Assembly: GCA_036023115.1 (NCBI GenBank)
Contig: JAYKKT010000086.1
Coordinates: forward strand, 17,189,501-17,253,500
Length of the DNA stretch: 64,000 nucleotides
Direction: 5' to 3'
From: Brasenia schreberi
Lineage: Eukaryota > Streptophyta > Magnoliopsida > Nymphaeales > Cabombaceae
Positions 1-11,959 of the stretch are shown piece after piece (position 1 is the stretch's first letter; the number at the start of each line of letters is the position of its first letter). Under the pieces are notes generated by a model. It saw nothing but the letters and a program-made list of their open reading frames with translations. It was not told the origin of the DNA and did no database searches. The translations under genes were made by a program, and so were the position numbers.

Positions 1-10
1 TGTATGGTAC

Positions 11-330
11 CTTGTGAGGAATTCGGAGATGGGATCAGCTGAGAGGATCGGGGACCTATCGCCGGTAGCAATTCGACATATGTCAGGCTCTATATCTTCA
101 TATTTGATGATCGGCAGGAGTTTCTTGAAGCTCTTCCTGTCGATTTTGCCGTTCAGTCCATGCCGGAGCAAGTACTCGACATGGGCATTGTGAGAAAGAA
201 TCTCGCTGAGCACCTTCTCTTGAACTTGATCAGCATTGAGCGTGATATCCTCAATGTATTGAAGTGCCTCCTTGTGCCCACTGAACGACTTGGGCACCAA
301 GTTGTTTGCAGGCTTTGGTGCTTCAGGCAT
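11..330 (-). CDS. GH3 acyl-acid amido synthetase, first exon (gene continues beyond left edge)
   Basis: GH3 enzymes adenylate a hormone acid (auxin, jasmonate or a benzoate) and join it to an amino acid in the cytosol. The minus strand reads from an ATG at 330-328 as MPEAPKPANNLVPKSFSGHK, then the typical GH3 N-terminus: residues 21-38 contain EALQYIEDITLNADQVQE, followed by LNGKIDRKSFKK, the PIIKYEDIEPDI block, RIATGDRSPILS and DPISEFLT. The exon stops after FLT plus AG, with a splice donor GT at 10-9. This is where the family's FLTSSGTS block is normally split (phase 2, AG|C serine). The exon is 320 bp with no stop or frameshift, so the gene looks intact as far as it can be seen. The adenylation and acceptor domains lie outside the window, so GH3 group and substrate cannot be assigned. 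Confidence 0.92.
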
Positions 331-416
331 GGCTGCAAAGAAGAGCGTGCTGATAATTTAGTTTCTGAGGAGTTATGGAAGAGGGAAGGATGGTGAAAAG
401 AGGGAGGATGCGTGAA

Positions 417-425
417 TATTTATAG
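417..425 (-). promoter_or_regulatory. TATA box of the GH3 gene
   Basis: The minus strand reads CTATAAATA, a textbook plant TATA box, about 87 bases upstream of the GH3 start codon. A transcription start near 385-390 and a leader of roughly 55-60 nt would follow. I looked for TGTCTC/GAGACA auxin-response cores in the next few hundred bases and saw none convincing, but this was by eye. Confidence 0.75.
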
Positions 426-429
426 TGAG

Positions 430-756
430 GCTCTAGGTCTAGGTTTAGGCATACCTTGTTAAATAATATAATGTTTCACATAATGCATAGTGTATGTAAG
501 AGAAAAGGTTCTGATGCGGGGAGCAAGCCTAGCAGCAGATTGTACACTTCTAGTAGGGAGTACTTTATTTATTGGAAGTCACGCATAGCTTGCTACCAAT
601 AATTGGCTCTACAATGTGAAAGGTTTTATAAGGCTTAACACTATTTTAGATAGTTTACGTTGAGTGTAGCATGCAATTTGATGTGATATATAAAGCTGTG
701 AAAAGTGAACATATCATGATTCATAAAAAAAAAACTTTTTTTTCCGTTCTTCGTAG
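430..756. other. GH3 upstream region, nothing else recognised
   Basis: Non-coding sequence upstream of the GH3 TATA box. No repeat, transposon end or coding exon was recognised before the SINE remnant at about 760. Confidence 0.5.
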
Positions 757-759
757 AAT

Positions 760-885
760 GAGAAGGTGGAGGCCAGATAGATGCATGCCCCAAGTATCTA
801 ACTCATGACCTTCAACCTTGTGAGTCACACCCCCAAGTGAGGTGAGCAATATTGCTCTTGGTTGCATAAAAATGAGGGTCTTAAT
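760..885 (-). repeat. tRNA-derived SINE, degraded copy
   Basis: The minus strand holds TTGCTCACCT (A-box position), then GTGACTCACAAGGTTGAAGG, TCATGAGTTAGATA (B-box position, core TTCGA mutated) and GGGGCATGCA. The same order of blocks occurs in the better preserved SINE at 7463-7556, which shows the family relation. No clear tail or target duplication was found. Confidence 0.6.
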
Positions 886-1275
886 TAAGAAATAGTTCAA
901 AAAAACATGTGATGGTTCAGTTAATAAGTTCAACATTTTGAGATTTGATCAATGAAAGCTTGTAAGCAACTCAAAATCAAGTATTGTTGAAACAGAAAAA
1001 TTACTTACCCAATGGTTAGAAACCATCGAAGTGGCCATATTTGTACTGCTGGAAGCAATTAATTTGCAATCAAGCTTCTGCAACATAGTGCAACAATAGT
1101 AACCAAAACAGATGAAAGAGAACGAGAAAGCAGGCCACTTTAAACATATCTCATGTCATTTCTCAATTTTAATTAAAGCACTATAAAACTTATTATCATA
1201 AATGTTAAGGTTTTTCTTCCTAAATGTTGTCTTTATTGCTTAAAGTATTTTATTATTTTGTATTTTGAATAAAAC

Positions 1276-1490
1276 TGTAGCAACAACTAAGTCTTTTTTC
1301 ATAGTAGATGGGTTCACTATAGAGCTCCATCAGGTGTCATACCAACTCTTAACCCATCATAAGCTAGTTCACTTTTTATTGTTTCCTTTTAATATTTTTG
1401 TGATCTTTCGCTTCTTTTTTTGACATTTTGACATTCTACTTTCTAATACCATCTTAGGTCATCTTTCTATGTGTCAAAACCATCCCTATT
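1276..1490 (-). mobile_element. RTE LINE remnant (3' end)
   Basis: Begins with CAACAACTAAG, the reverse complement of the RTE 3' tail (CTTAGTTGTTG). It follows the 3' coding and UTR sequence of the copy at 26348-28349 with many substitutions, then loses similarity near 1490. Confidence 0.65.
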
Positions 1491-3310
1491 TTGTATAGTT
1501 GTGAAAGATTTTGAACATGATGTTAAGATTTTGTCATCAAGCTTTCTTCCCAAAAGCTTTTGCCTCTATGAGTATTTTTAAAGGAAACATTTGATAATAC
1601 CCTTAGGTTTGATAGAAATTCATTTTCATACCTTGTAGTGATATAACCAAGTGCAATACTTTCTAGCTAGTAGAAATTACAATACATTGTCCATTTTGAA
1701 AAAAATAAGTGTAGTAATCACTCTTTTGACACCAAAGGCCTTTCAATCATATGTACTCAACAAAAATAAAACCTTGAAATCAACTATTTATACCAAATTT
1801 TTGATAAATAACGATTTATTTAAGCACATAAATTAAATGGTCCTTTATTTTGTAATAACCCACGTATATACATAAGAAAAACAAAATATAGACAGTCGAT
1901 ACAGAGGTTTATTGAATTACAAGCACATCCTCATGGTTATTTCATCATCGATGCATGCACAATGCCTATGTTTTTTCTCTAAATGCATGGTATTAGAGTA
2001 TATACAAACAGCTTTCGGCATATAATTGTTACATACCTCCAATGGTATTTACATTAGTTAATCTTTGTTTTTTCCTTATTTAAGTGACTTGCTTGAGCTT
2101 CTTTCTTTTGGTGTATTTGTCGTATAGGGGCTACAAGGAATGTGGTACGTTGACAGGGAGTGGCCTTCCTCTCTTCTTTGCTTAGCCAAATATGTGCAAT
2201 GAACGAACACGATAAAAAAGCAAAAAAAGGTACACATGAATAGTTGCATTTGGGGTGGAAAGCACAACGCCATGTCTCGCTTAAAATACAAAGGCAGAGA
2301 AAGAGATAGGTACAAACTAAAAGGCCAACTTGTGTATCATATAATGCGGACACCCGAAAGGTTATTCAACATAAATAAAGAAGAAAGACATCTTCTTGCC
2401 AAAATATCGGGTTGTGCACGTACGATCCAAACCAGAGGACCCAGTTGGAGTACTGGGTCCACTCGAAGAAACCAAATCCGTGCGTGGATCCAAATGCTTG
2501 GCTTTGTTGGGTGCTAGCCTACGAGAGAAAAAGCAGCCCTTCGGGTTTTTGGGGTGTCGATAGTAGTTTGGATTTGGGTTGATAACAGTATTACAAATAA
2601 TCAGATATGTTCGGTAATTGGGATCATGAATCGGCTCATATGAATTAAGCACAAACTGGTTTGTTAAGCTATGTGAATAGAACATGCAAAATGCATGTTT
2701 GGTTCGGCTTGGCTTGGCTCATATTAGCTCATTTAGTCATGTATATTTGGAAGTTGGGTACATATATGCTAAAAACTGCAGTATCGCATCTAAATTAGTC
2801 TGGTGCAACGTAATTAAACCCATCCTGCTTTTGAATTTTACAAGAAAAAATGAATGAAAAGTGAAAGTTTGACCTGACCTAATTTATAGTAAGATCTTAA
2901 TGTTCTACTCAAAGTTATGCATGAAAAGTTGGATTTTTAACTTCAACAAGCAGCTTCTACTCAGCTCATCTAACTTGGTTCATGCTTACTGCATGTTCAT
3001 CTCGGCTTAAACGAGCCAACGAATCATGTGGAGTTGACAAACGAACCATGAACACTTCTCCTATTTGATGGGCCTGTTTAGCTGCGCTAGCCCAGCCATT
3101 GGATCCTTAGAGCAAGGCCATTTGTCTGGTTACCCAAGGTAATGGACTTCTAGGTGCAAGAAGTGGACCCAACTGGGTGAAGTCAGGTAAAGTATGTACA
3201 GTTTGAGTCTGCCATCATCACTACATGAGGATATGGTGGACCCGGATCCAAAGCTGCCATGCAGACCCACTAGTGCTCACTCATAAAACGTTGTAGAGCC
3301 CCCCGCACAC
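1491..3310. other. AT-rich intergenic sequence
   Basis: No gene, transposon terminus or RNA motif recognised. The longest open frames lack codon-like composition and family motifs. Confidence 0.5.
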
Positions 3311-6300
3311 ATATATTAACAATAACTAAGCCTTTCAGATACTAGATGGATTGGCTACATGGAAACTTTGATTTCATAAAGTTCTATCATGTGTCATGTT
3401 ACCAACAAACTATTGGGAAGTTGGGTCATTCTTTATTTTTTTCTTCCAACACTTTTGTATTCTTCTTCTTACTCTTTTAACATAATCACTATCTATTTTT
3501 TGATACCTTCACACTAGAGTTTCTTTTAATCTTTTTTCTACGTGTCCAAACCATCTTAAAATAATTTTTTTATTTTCATCATTTATTGGAGTTACTCTCA
3601 ATTTATTTATGATAATCTCTTTAACAATATGATATTTTTTTGTGTGATTCTATATCCATTTGGGCATCTTCATTTCTACAGTAGACATTTTTTTGTACAT
3701 GTTGACGGTTAACTTGTCAGCACTCCGTATCAAATAATATGGTAGGTCTAATTGTTGCTTTATAATATTTACTTTTCAACTTTAATGACATCCTTTTGTC
3801 ATATAGAATACCTAATGCACCTTTCTATTTTAACCAACATGCATTTATTTTATGTGTGACTTCTCCATCAATTTTTCTAGTATTTTAATACTAAGTATTT
3901 AAGATTTTTCTTTTGAGGGATATAATGTATATCAATCTTAATTTTCATGTCATCGATCAAACTTTTATTCTATATATTTTGTTCTACTAAATCTAAAGTT
4001 TTATTTTCTAGTGCTTCTTTGAATAGTTTCAATTTCTTATTAACTTTTTTCTTAAATTCATCCAATACTAAAATGTCATCTACAAATAACATACCCCAAG
4101 GTACTTCATCTTGCATATGCTTAGTTAACTTATCAATAACAAATATGAATAAATTAAAACTGATCATTATGTAATCTAATATTTACTTGAAAGAAATATA
4201 TGATTTCTTCATGAGTCCTCACATATTTGTATACAATCATATATATGTCAATAGAATACCAAATCTTTTCTAAAATTTTCCAAAAAATATCTCTTAACAC
4301 TATATCATAAGCTTTTTTTAAAATCAATCAATACTATGTGAAGGTTCTTTTTTATTCCATAAAGTGTATCACTAAGTGAATAGCCTTAATGGTCGATCTT
4401 CCTCGCATGAATCTAAATTGGTTCCCCATTGTACTTGATATTTTTTACAACCTTCATTAAATAATTCTTTTGCATGACTTATCAAGTTATTGTCATGACA
4501 ATGTGTACAATTATTAATAAATCTCTTTCTCTTTCATATATATCACCATATTCTTCAGCAATTCCTCTTTCATCTTTTGGTTTCTCCATATTCTATTAAA
4601 TATTATTGAAAGTCAAGTGATATCTATTTATCCTTATATATTTCATATTTCTATAGGAATATTATTTGGTCCTAGACAAAGAGCTGATGGTTCTAGTTTG
4701 TCGAGAACCAAGAACAACAACCGAATCAATTCTAGGTCAGTTCCAATAATGGATCCACAACTGCTAGCTCCAAGTTAAAATAAGAAATGATTATTAGATA
4801 CTTGCAATAGTGAATGGGTATTGTTATTATGATTCTATCAATTATTATGATCTAAATTATAGTTTATTAAAAGGTTGGGGGCTTGCCAGAAATTGTAACA
4901 TAGGTAACATCATCAAAGATCACTACATTAAATGTAACAGCATACGGTATCACCTGCAACGAAAAGTTAATGATTAAATTGAAGTAGAAACAAATATTTT
5001 TATTTAGAAACTGGAATTTGAATCACTGGTTCCGGTTTCTCAGAAATGGAATTCATAATCGAACTGGGATACCTCAACTCTAATCATAGTTCAAATTTTT
5101 GTATGGGTAATTCCAGGTTTGACCAGTTTGATGCCCGATCTGCTTACAATTTAAACCGTCAGTCTGAGTTCAAACTAGCCATTTCTATATGGTCCTATAT
5201 ATTTATGTACATTTATAAGTTTGAAAGCTTATTTGACTTCATTCTTTTGAATATGTCTGTAGAAATTATGGTTTATATACTTCCTAAGCTAATACTAGTA
5301 CTTATGTCTTTATTTAAACGCTCATGAAAATAACTTTTCATCCATTTTTGATATCATTGCTTCTTACTAGAATCTTCTCATCCTAAGATTTGAGGTTTCC
5401 GTATAAGATCCTTAATTTTCCTCTTTCTAGTCTTATTTATCCTAAGATTTGAGCTTCTTATATAAATTCTTTTAAGTTTTAGCTTTCTTTCACTAACAAC
5501 ATTTTTACATTTTTATTTGTCTTTCTATGTTTTCCATGTTTTATCAATCTTGTTTGGAGTAATATAATTTCTAGCATACCCTCTTTGCATTAATCTTATC
5601 TTGTCCAACCTCACCTCCACCACCAAGTATCCTTTTATGCTTGTGTGCATCTCTTGGATTCATCTTACATATCCTTTGCCACATTCTTCATATGTATTGC
5701 CATATTATTCTATATTTCACTAGTGCCTATATAAATTCAAGCATCTTCTTTAAGAACTCATTTTTTTAAATAAATTTTCTTCCTCATTTTTAAGGTTTTA
5801 CCATTTAGTTCGAGTTGAACTATATATTTATTACCTTCTTATCCACTTCTTACATGTAAATCTATTATTAAAAGTTGATGTTGCTTAGTTAAACTTTCTC
5901 CTATAATTATTTTGCAATCCTTAGAGTACAATCTATCTTCTCTCTACAAGCAATATAATCAATTTGTATTTGTAACTATTTACTCTTATAAGATTTTAGA
6001 TGTTCATCTCCTTTTCTGAAAATTAAGGAGATAATATATCATAACAAAGTTTAAAATATTCTTACCTTCTTTATTTGAATCCCTAAAGTCATAGTTTTAA
6101 TGAACACCTTGATATCTTAATGCCTCTTTACCAATATGTTCATTCAAATTTTCCAAACAAATCTTCTCTTTTTCATAAATTTTTCGAATCACCTTATCTA
6201 GTACAGCCAAAATAACTTGTTAATACTTTCTTCCATACCTATTTGGGGTATATAAGCATAAAATATATTCAAAGCTTCTTTTCTAATATTAATTTTACTA

Positions 6301-6866
6301 TCGTACACCATATTGCCATATATACTACACTATTCTTTGAATCTTTATTTACAATAATACTAACTTTATTTTAAATTTTTTCTAAGTATTATAATTTAAA
6401 GCATGTGTTTTCAATCTCCTTAGCTTTTCCTCAAACCCATGTGAATTTTCTCCTATTCATAATATTCACCACCTTAATTAGCTTGTCAGTTAGTGTTCAT
6501 AAATTTTAGGTACAAAAACAAATTTTGTTATTTAAGACTAACTTTCTTATTCCCGCATCCGTCAATGCTAAAAATATGGATACCCTCTCTATAATTTGTT
6601 CACTATATTGGACGGTGATTGGACGGTGATGTAGAGAGTGTAGCTTCTTTACCCGTAACTATCCATAATATGAGAATCCACTCTATATCTAGACAAAGAC
6701 GTAAAGGTCGTCGTCCCAACAAAACGCTCTAATGTCTAAAATCCATAGTAATAAATTTGATAAGATTTTATGTTGATTGTGACAAACCAAATGCAATCCT
6801 TTTCCTTTAACATCCGGGTTTGGCACCGACCGGCAATGGCGTAATTTTATATACATACATGTTAGG
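3311..6866 (-). mobile_element. Old near-full-length RTE LINE, interrupted by a MITE
   Basis: On the minus strand the RTE 3' end (ACTAAGCC near 3325) is followed by RT sequence to about 4674. A 515-bp insertion occupies 4675-5189. RT then continues (5190-5700), followed by the endonuclease region; about 6150-6500 matches the reverse complement of 20015-20400 in the copy at 19868-22686. The leader lies near 6540-6620, around CCCGCATCCGTC. From 6750 to 6840 the sequence matches the non-LINE half of the 210-bp element at 45258-45467. Substitutions and indels break every frame, so this is the oldest long copy in the window. Confidence 0.75.
4675..5189. mobile_element. 515-bp nonautonomous hAT-type MITE
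   Basis: The element sits inside the RTE copy between two 8-bp direct repeats TGGTCCTA (4667-4674 and 5190-5197). Other RTE copies here read straight through GGTCCTACCGATTTAC, so the insertion is exact to the base. An 8-bp duplication is typical of hAT transposons. The ends are imperfectly inverted: ATGGTTCTAGTTTG near the left against ATGGCTAGTTTG read inward from the right. No coding capacity is evident. Confidence 0.75.
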
Positions 6867-7332
6867 GAGAGCTTTTAGGGGGTCATACATTTCTTATGTC
6901 AAGTGGGAATGCAAAATATATAGAGCCTATCGAACTCGGCACAGTGCTCGTACAGTAGACGTGCCAATCATGGACATAATCTCACGCAGCGGGAGGGCCT
7001 AAATATTTTAGTCAAGATTTATAAAGTGAGACCCGTTAATCTGCCTAGTGAAAATAAGCTCAATATGTATCTGGAATAAAGTTAAAAGAAAATTGAGTTG
7101 GCTAAAATAGGACTTCGGCTCAAATTAAACTCATTAGTTTTTTTTAAGCTGTCAAACTTGAGCATAAGAAATGCGCCTGAGCTGCGGTCGAGCATTAAGC
7201 TTTTAGATTACCAGGGTTGTAACAATGTAAAGCTCAATCAAGTTAGATTACCATGCCATGAAAATGTAAAGCTCAAGCAAGCAAGGTCTATGTGCATCTA
7301 AACCATTTAAGGTGCACCGAGTTTGGCATTGC

Positions 7333-7556
7333 GTTATATATATGTATATGTATATGTATATGTATATATATATATGTATATGTATATATATATATGTATA
7401 TGTATATATGTGTGTGTATATGTATATATATGTGTATATGTATATATATGTATGTATATATAAGGCTTGCATGCTCCAAATGTCGAACTCACGACCTTCA
7501 CCTTGTGAGTCGCGTTTCTTGCCAGGTGAGCTAACGTCCTCATTGCCAAACATGTG
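7333..7556 (-). repeat. tRNA-derived SINE with (TA/TATATG)n tail
   Basis: Read on the minus strand, the body (7556-7463) has an A box TAGCTCACCTGG (7533-7522) and a B-box core GAGTTCGACA (7490-7481), spaced as in tRNA-derived SINEs. It is followed by a long TA-rich microsatellite (7461-7333) where the 3' tail should be. At least three other copies in the window share the body and have a TA-type tail or mutated boxes. Not a functional tRNA: the cloverleaf cannot form. Confidence 0.7.
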
Positions 7557-7821
7557 AGTAGTTGAAGAAAGATATATTAATCTTTATGCACTATGGATCT
7601 GCCAAGTAAATCATTTGAGCTATACCTGAAAATCCAGAATCATGACAAGTCGGAAAACCTTCTGCAAGGCCTAATTAAAAAGAAAGAAGGAACTCGACTT
7701 ATTTTGAAGCGTTTATGTTTCTTTTCACCAGCAGCATGCACAATCATATAAACAAATAAAGAGTGAATGGATGGAGTTTGCTCTTTAAGGTGTTGAAAGA
7801 TAAGGTTTCACATGTACCAAT

Positions 7822-8609
7822 TAAGGGTGTGCATCCGTCAGTTCAGTTCACGAACTAAACCAAACCGAATTATTCGAAAACCAAATTGGATGTCTTTGAG
7901 TGAACCGAACCCGAATTGAACTTTATCGCTACCTGAACCAAACCGAGCTGAATTAGTTCGGTTTGGTTCGGTTTAGTCTCTATATCCACAATACAGCAAG
8001 AATGCTTCAAATATCCCTTTTGTTGTTAAAACAAAAACAAGCATGGCATTCATGTCAATCCATTCGAGTGACAAAAATTTTGACGGTGTATAGGCCAAAA
8101 AATGTAGGAAACTAATGGTTACCAAGCTATTAAAAATGATAGAATATATGACTGGAAAGGAAAAAAACCAGTCACATACGAGTACATAGAATGCTGAGAA
8201 TGTCATTGGTGCAGCACTAGCGGCCAAGGCCAAGCACACTATGAAAGGGTCCCTCATATTGCCGATAGTGGGTCTCCTGCAAAGTCCTCTTCCCATTGCT
8301 TTATCAAAAATAACAAAAGATTATTGTGAAATCATCAAACTGCTCTGCTTGGCGCCCTTGCTTGGCACTTCGATGTCGCGAAGAGGAGGGGATTAGCAAA
8401 GAAGGAAACTGATTGCCTGATTTTGGGTGAAGCTAAGAAAAAAGCGACAACTTCTGTTGCAGAAGGTGGGTCACTACAGAACCATTGGCCTCTCGCAGGA
8501 GGAGGCGGAGGGGATCACAGCACCAGAGAAATTAGGGCTTGGTTGTTCTGTCGTAGAACGAGGGCGAGGGGATATGGTTTTGGTTTGAACCGAAGTATGC
8601 TCACACCTA
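7822..8609. mobile_element. Candidate hAT-like element carrying a captured gene fragment
   Basis: The left end reads TAAGGGTGTGCATCCG followed by GGTTTGGTTCGG-type subterminal repeats. The right end read inward is TAGGTGTGAGCATACTTCGG followed by TTCAAACC, so the ends form an imperfect terminal inverted repeat. The flanking octamers GTACCAAT and GTATCGGT agree at 5 of 8 positions with transition differences, consistent with an old 8-bp target duplication. The interior is unusually rich in GC and coding-like sequence and contains the fragment at 7973-8296. Confidence 0.45.
7973..8296 (-). pseudogene. Captured fragment resembling a heparan-alpha-glucosaminide N-acetyltransferase-like membrane protein
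   Basis: This is an open frame of 107 codons on the minus strand. It contains two hydrophobic stretches and ends with LEWIDMNAMLVFVLTTKGIF, close to the W-I-G-M-N-A-M-L-V-F-V block I recall in plant HGSNAT/DUF5009-type multi-pass proteins. An upstream piece (AASAAPMTFSAFYVLV) would fit the preceding transmembrane segment; the stretch between (about 8110-8150) looks like retained intron. Only one or two exons' worth is present, with no start context. A fragment captured by the surrounding element is more likely than a gene. The family match is from memory and is the weak point. Confidence 0.42.
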
Positions 8610-9060
8610 GTATCGGTACCTATTAAGGTCGCCTTTTGCTGGCAAACAAATAGATCAATATGTTTGGTTCAGACCCACAAGGTTAAACTAATATGCAGAA
8701 GCAGGTATGGTTTTGTAAAAAAATTATTTTTCTCTACATGTCTCAATTCAAGCTCCATTAAATATTTAAGGTAATTATTATTTGTTCACTAATATGTGGT
8801 TGATTTACATTCTTCTTAGTTTATGGATATGTTTTCCTTATGAAAGATTGGATAAAATCCATATCAATCACTTATATAGTATCCCAAGTTGGATATGTAT
8901 CTGAACTTGTTTGTGTTGAACCTGTTAAGGTTTGTATTATCTCACCAGAAGAAACAGAAGATAAACCGAATTCCTATACAAGTAAATTCTTCGAACTTTC
9001 TTATCTAATTTATGCATTTTTGACATTTTATAAAATAAATTAGTTCTTGGCTAATATGAA
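8610..9060. other. Intergenic sequence
   Basis: No family recognised between the candidate hAT element and the RTE fragment at 9070. Confidence 0.4.
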
Positions 9061-9069
9061 GCCCTCATC

Positions 9070-9345
9070 CATGATTTTTATTGACTAGTTAACAAAAATT
9101 ATTTAAGATGACTTATCTTGATGTATGTTATTTGTGGCTGATATTGCATTAGTGGATGAGTTTAAAAAAAAATTAACTAGAAATTTGAATTATAGAGAAA
9201 AATATTAGAAAGTAAAGACTTCCGACTTAGTAGAATTTTGACAAAATATATAGAATGAAGGTTTGATAAATTCGGTTACTTCAGATGACATAGAAATTAA
9301 GAGTGACACACGTTACATCTCTTGCAAAGAAAGTTTGATAATTCC
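9070..9345 (+). mobile_element. RTE LINE fragment (RT region)
   Basis: Plus-strand sequence matches the RT stretch of the copy at 21855-22130. It includes the equivalents of [10 protein letters not shown], the active-site region (here CTGATATTG instead of an ADD codon run) and [14 protein letters not shown]. Heavily substituted and truncated at both ends. Confidence 0.65.
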
Positions 9346-9518
9346 AACTTAATTGTTTTGTTGTCTAATACGAAGCACACCTAAATCTAGTGGAACATTT
9401 ACCACATATAAAGAGATCAAGTCTGCTACCTTGATGGGCTCTAAGATTTCCTCCATCTTATCAAAGTCCATTAGTTATACTCACCTTTGACCTAATGTAA
9501 TATAATAAGAATTTACAC

Positions 9519-9806
<288 letters not shown>

Positions 9807-10022
9807 ATACACGATTCATTTCTTAGTCATGGAGAAAGTCTGTTTGTTTCTCTTTCTTATTTTAGAGTAATGGGCCTCGCCCATGTGGAAGTTGATAGTA
9901 ACAGTTTCTTACGTAACAATATTCTCTCCTGAACATGACATTCCTTGTATTCTAACTTTTCTCCTTCTATGCGTTTCGATTTAAAGGCATAGCGTCCACT
10001 CTAAGTGTAGGTGATGGTGCCC

Positions 10023-10194
10023 GGTCACTATCAAACTACTGTTGCCACTGACTTCTTGATTATGGCTTCTAAAGACCCAGTTGATCGTAGTAAGTAATTG
10101 GTGATTACTTCAACATGAGATGCATCCTTCTCAAGACAGATAAGCTTGCGTATATATATAATTGAATGTTTCCTACAGTAGTTTGATAGTGACC
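10023..10194. repeat. 172-bp foldback with perfect 20-bp arms
   Basis: GGTCACTATCAAACTACTGT at 10023-10042 is exactly the reverse complement of 10175-10194. The 132 bases between contain no matching stem. Similarity stops sharply outside the arms and no target duplication was seen. It could be a small MITE or a transcribed hairpin. Confidence 0.6.
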
Positions 10195-11955
10195 ATTGGT
10201 TGGGATTGATGAGAAATCAAACCGATTGAGCATTAATTCCTGCATTTCTGGACTGTTGAAGTGGGCAGTTGCTTCCCACAGTGTTGCCCTTGGGAATTAG
10301 GTTTAACCATCAGAAGTTTGTTCTAGGAATAGTTTTCTCCAGAAATCGATTCCGTGGTTCCTAACAATCTAATGGAAATTACATTTTTAAATAATAAAAG
10401 AAACCATGAGTACTATCATGAAGTTGCCTTTTTTGTCAAGGGTTAGCAACCGTCAAAGAATGATTAATAAGCTGCATTCGGATATCATTCAAAATAAAAC
10501 AAATTAAGTATCTGTCGGTTTCCTTTGGCAATTACATGTATGTACTGCAATAAAAACTGAAAACTAACAACTTTTAATGTAAATACAAATCAATGCTATT
10601 AATACAACTACAACACATACAGTTGTATTGCCATATAGGCCAAAATGCATCAAATTATATTTTTTACAGATAGGCTAGAGTTCGTGCATGAATCTCAAGC
10701 ATGGTGTACTACAACTATAACATCTACCCCTACATCTATTTTCTGTATCTATGGACATGGATCTCGCCCAACATTTTCATTATGTGATTCCTGCAAGAAC
10801 ATTTTTAAGCATATTAAGAAGTACAATGTAAGCATTAAAATATGCAAATCAGAAAGCATGTAACTAAGAATCTGATAATTAAATAGTTTAATAGTGTAAC
10901 AAAGAATCTGATAATCAGAAGGCATGTAACTATATTGCGCACTGGGCAATCCATCCTCTTGAATTGAAGAATTACATTAAAGTTAGATATATAAAAAGTG
11001 AAAATCTAAGCAAAAGCTTTTGATATGTATGTATGTATGCATGCATGTGTGTGTATATAATAGTAAGAAGAATTTACTCGAAGGTCCATTATGTCATCTC
11101 GTCTTTACTATAAATAAGACTGTTTTAGAAGCACGGGAGTATTTTCATATTTGAGGGAATTATAAAAGGAGATTGGGTGCAACAACAAGGTAAATGCAAT
11201 GATCGATTACTCACAAGGTACCATCAATTCATCCACAACTGTGTATTTGTCAAATGTCAATGATTCCAACTATGACCACACACTTTGGTCCAAGCTTCTT
11301 AGTGGTGCAAAGTGTTGTAAAGCAAAAACAAGTATGAAAGCAAAATTGTCTTCAGATAAATAACAAATGTTCATGTAGTTGGCACAAAATAAGAGGAGCC
11401 ATATGGTAGAGAAATCCCCAAAAAAGTTATTTATTATTTATTTTTAATATTGACATATAAAATCGTTATATCTATAAACCACAAATAAGATAAAAGAGAC
11501 TAGTAGAGATAACTTAAATGGCAATTAAGAAGAGGGTTCTACAGCTAATCACTTGATTAGTTAATCTTCTACATCTGATAAGGGTGATGAGTTACTGCAT
11601 AGACATATTGGTTACTAATGCTATACATACATTGGTGGTTAGAGGTATATGATGTTCAGTTGGAGATCTAGAAACTCTTTTAGAGTGGGGCAAATAGCCC
11701 TTTGAATGGTTTAGGGTGAGACGAACTAGGTATTATAGCCGATCGATTAGACTTTAAGTTGATTTTTGAAATTTGGGATGGAGCGGATGCCCCACCTCAC
11801 CTCAATGTAGATCCATCACTTATCATGTTGTCCTTAATTTGAGCTTGCTAGTAATTATACACAGCCATTTGAGCATCCTAGTAAACAAATTTTATTTTGT
11901 TTTATATTTTTATGGACTAAGCTCTCTTATTTATTATTTTTACTTATAGACATGA
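10195..11955. other. AT-rich intergenic sequence
   Basis: No gene or classifiable repeat recognised. Confidence 0.4.
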
Positions 11956-11959
11956 TGTG

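Noticed and set aside
153..396. Two other open frames over the GH3 exon
   Set aside because: They are shadows on the opposite strand or in another frame of the GH3 reading, which alone has family motifs and a matching splice donor.
2054..2353. 99-codon minus-strand frame
   Set aside because: No known motif, no splice or promoter context; likely chance.
7481..7533. tRNA gene
   Set aside because: A and B boxes are present but the acceptor stem and cloverleaf cannot be built, and it is followed by a microsatellite; a tRNA-derived SINE fits better. The same holds for 9524-9574 and 12847-12903.
7248..7557. Overlapping open frames encoding Ile/Tyr/Thr/His repeats
   Set aside because: They read through a TA/TG microsatellite that is the tail of a SINE; no protein expected. 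The same applies to 9628-9932, 16478-16789, 19333-19595 and 47839-48084.
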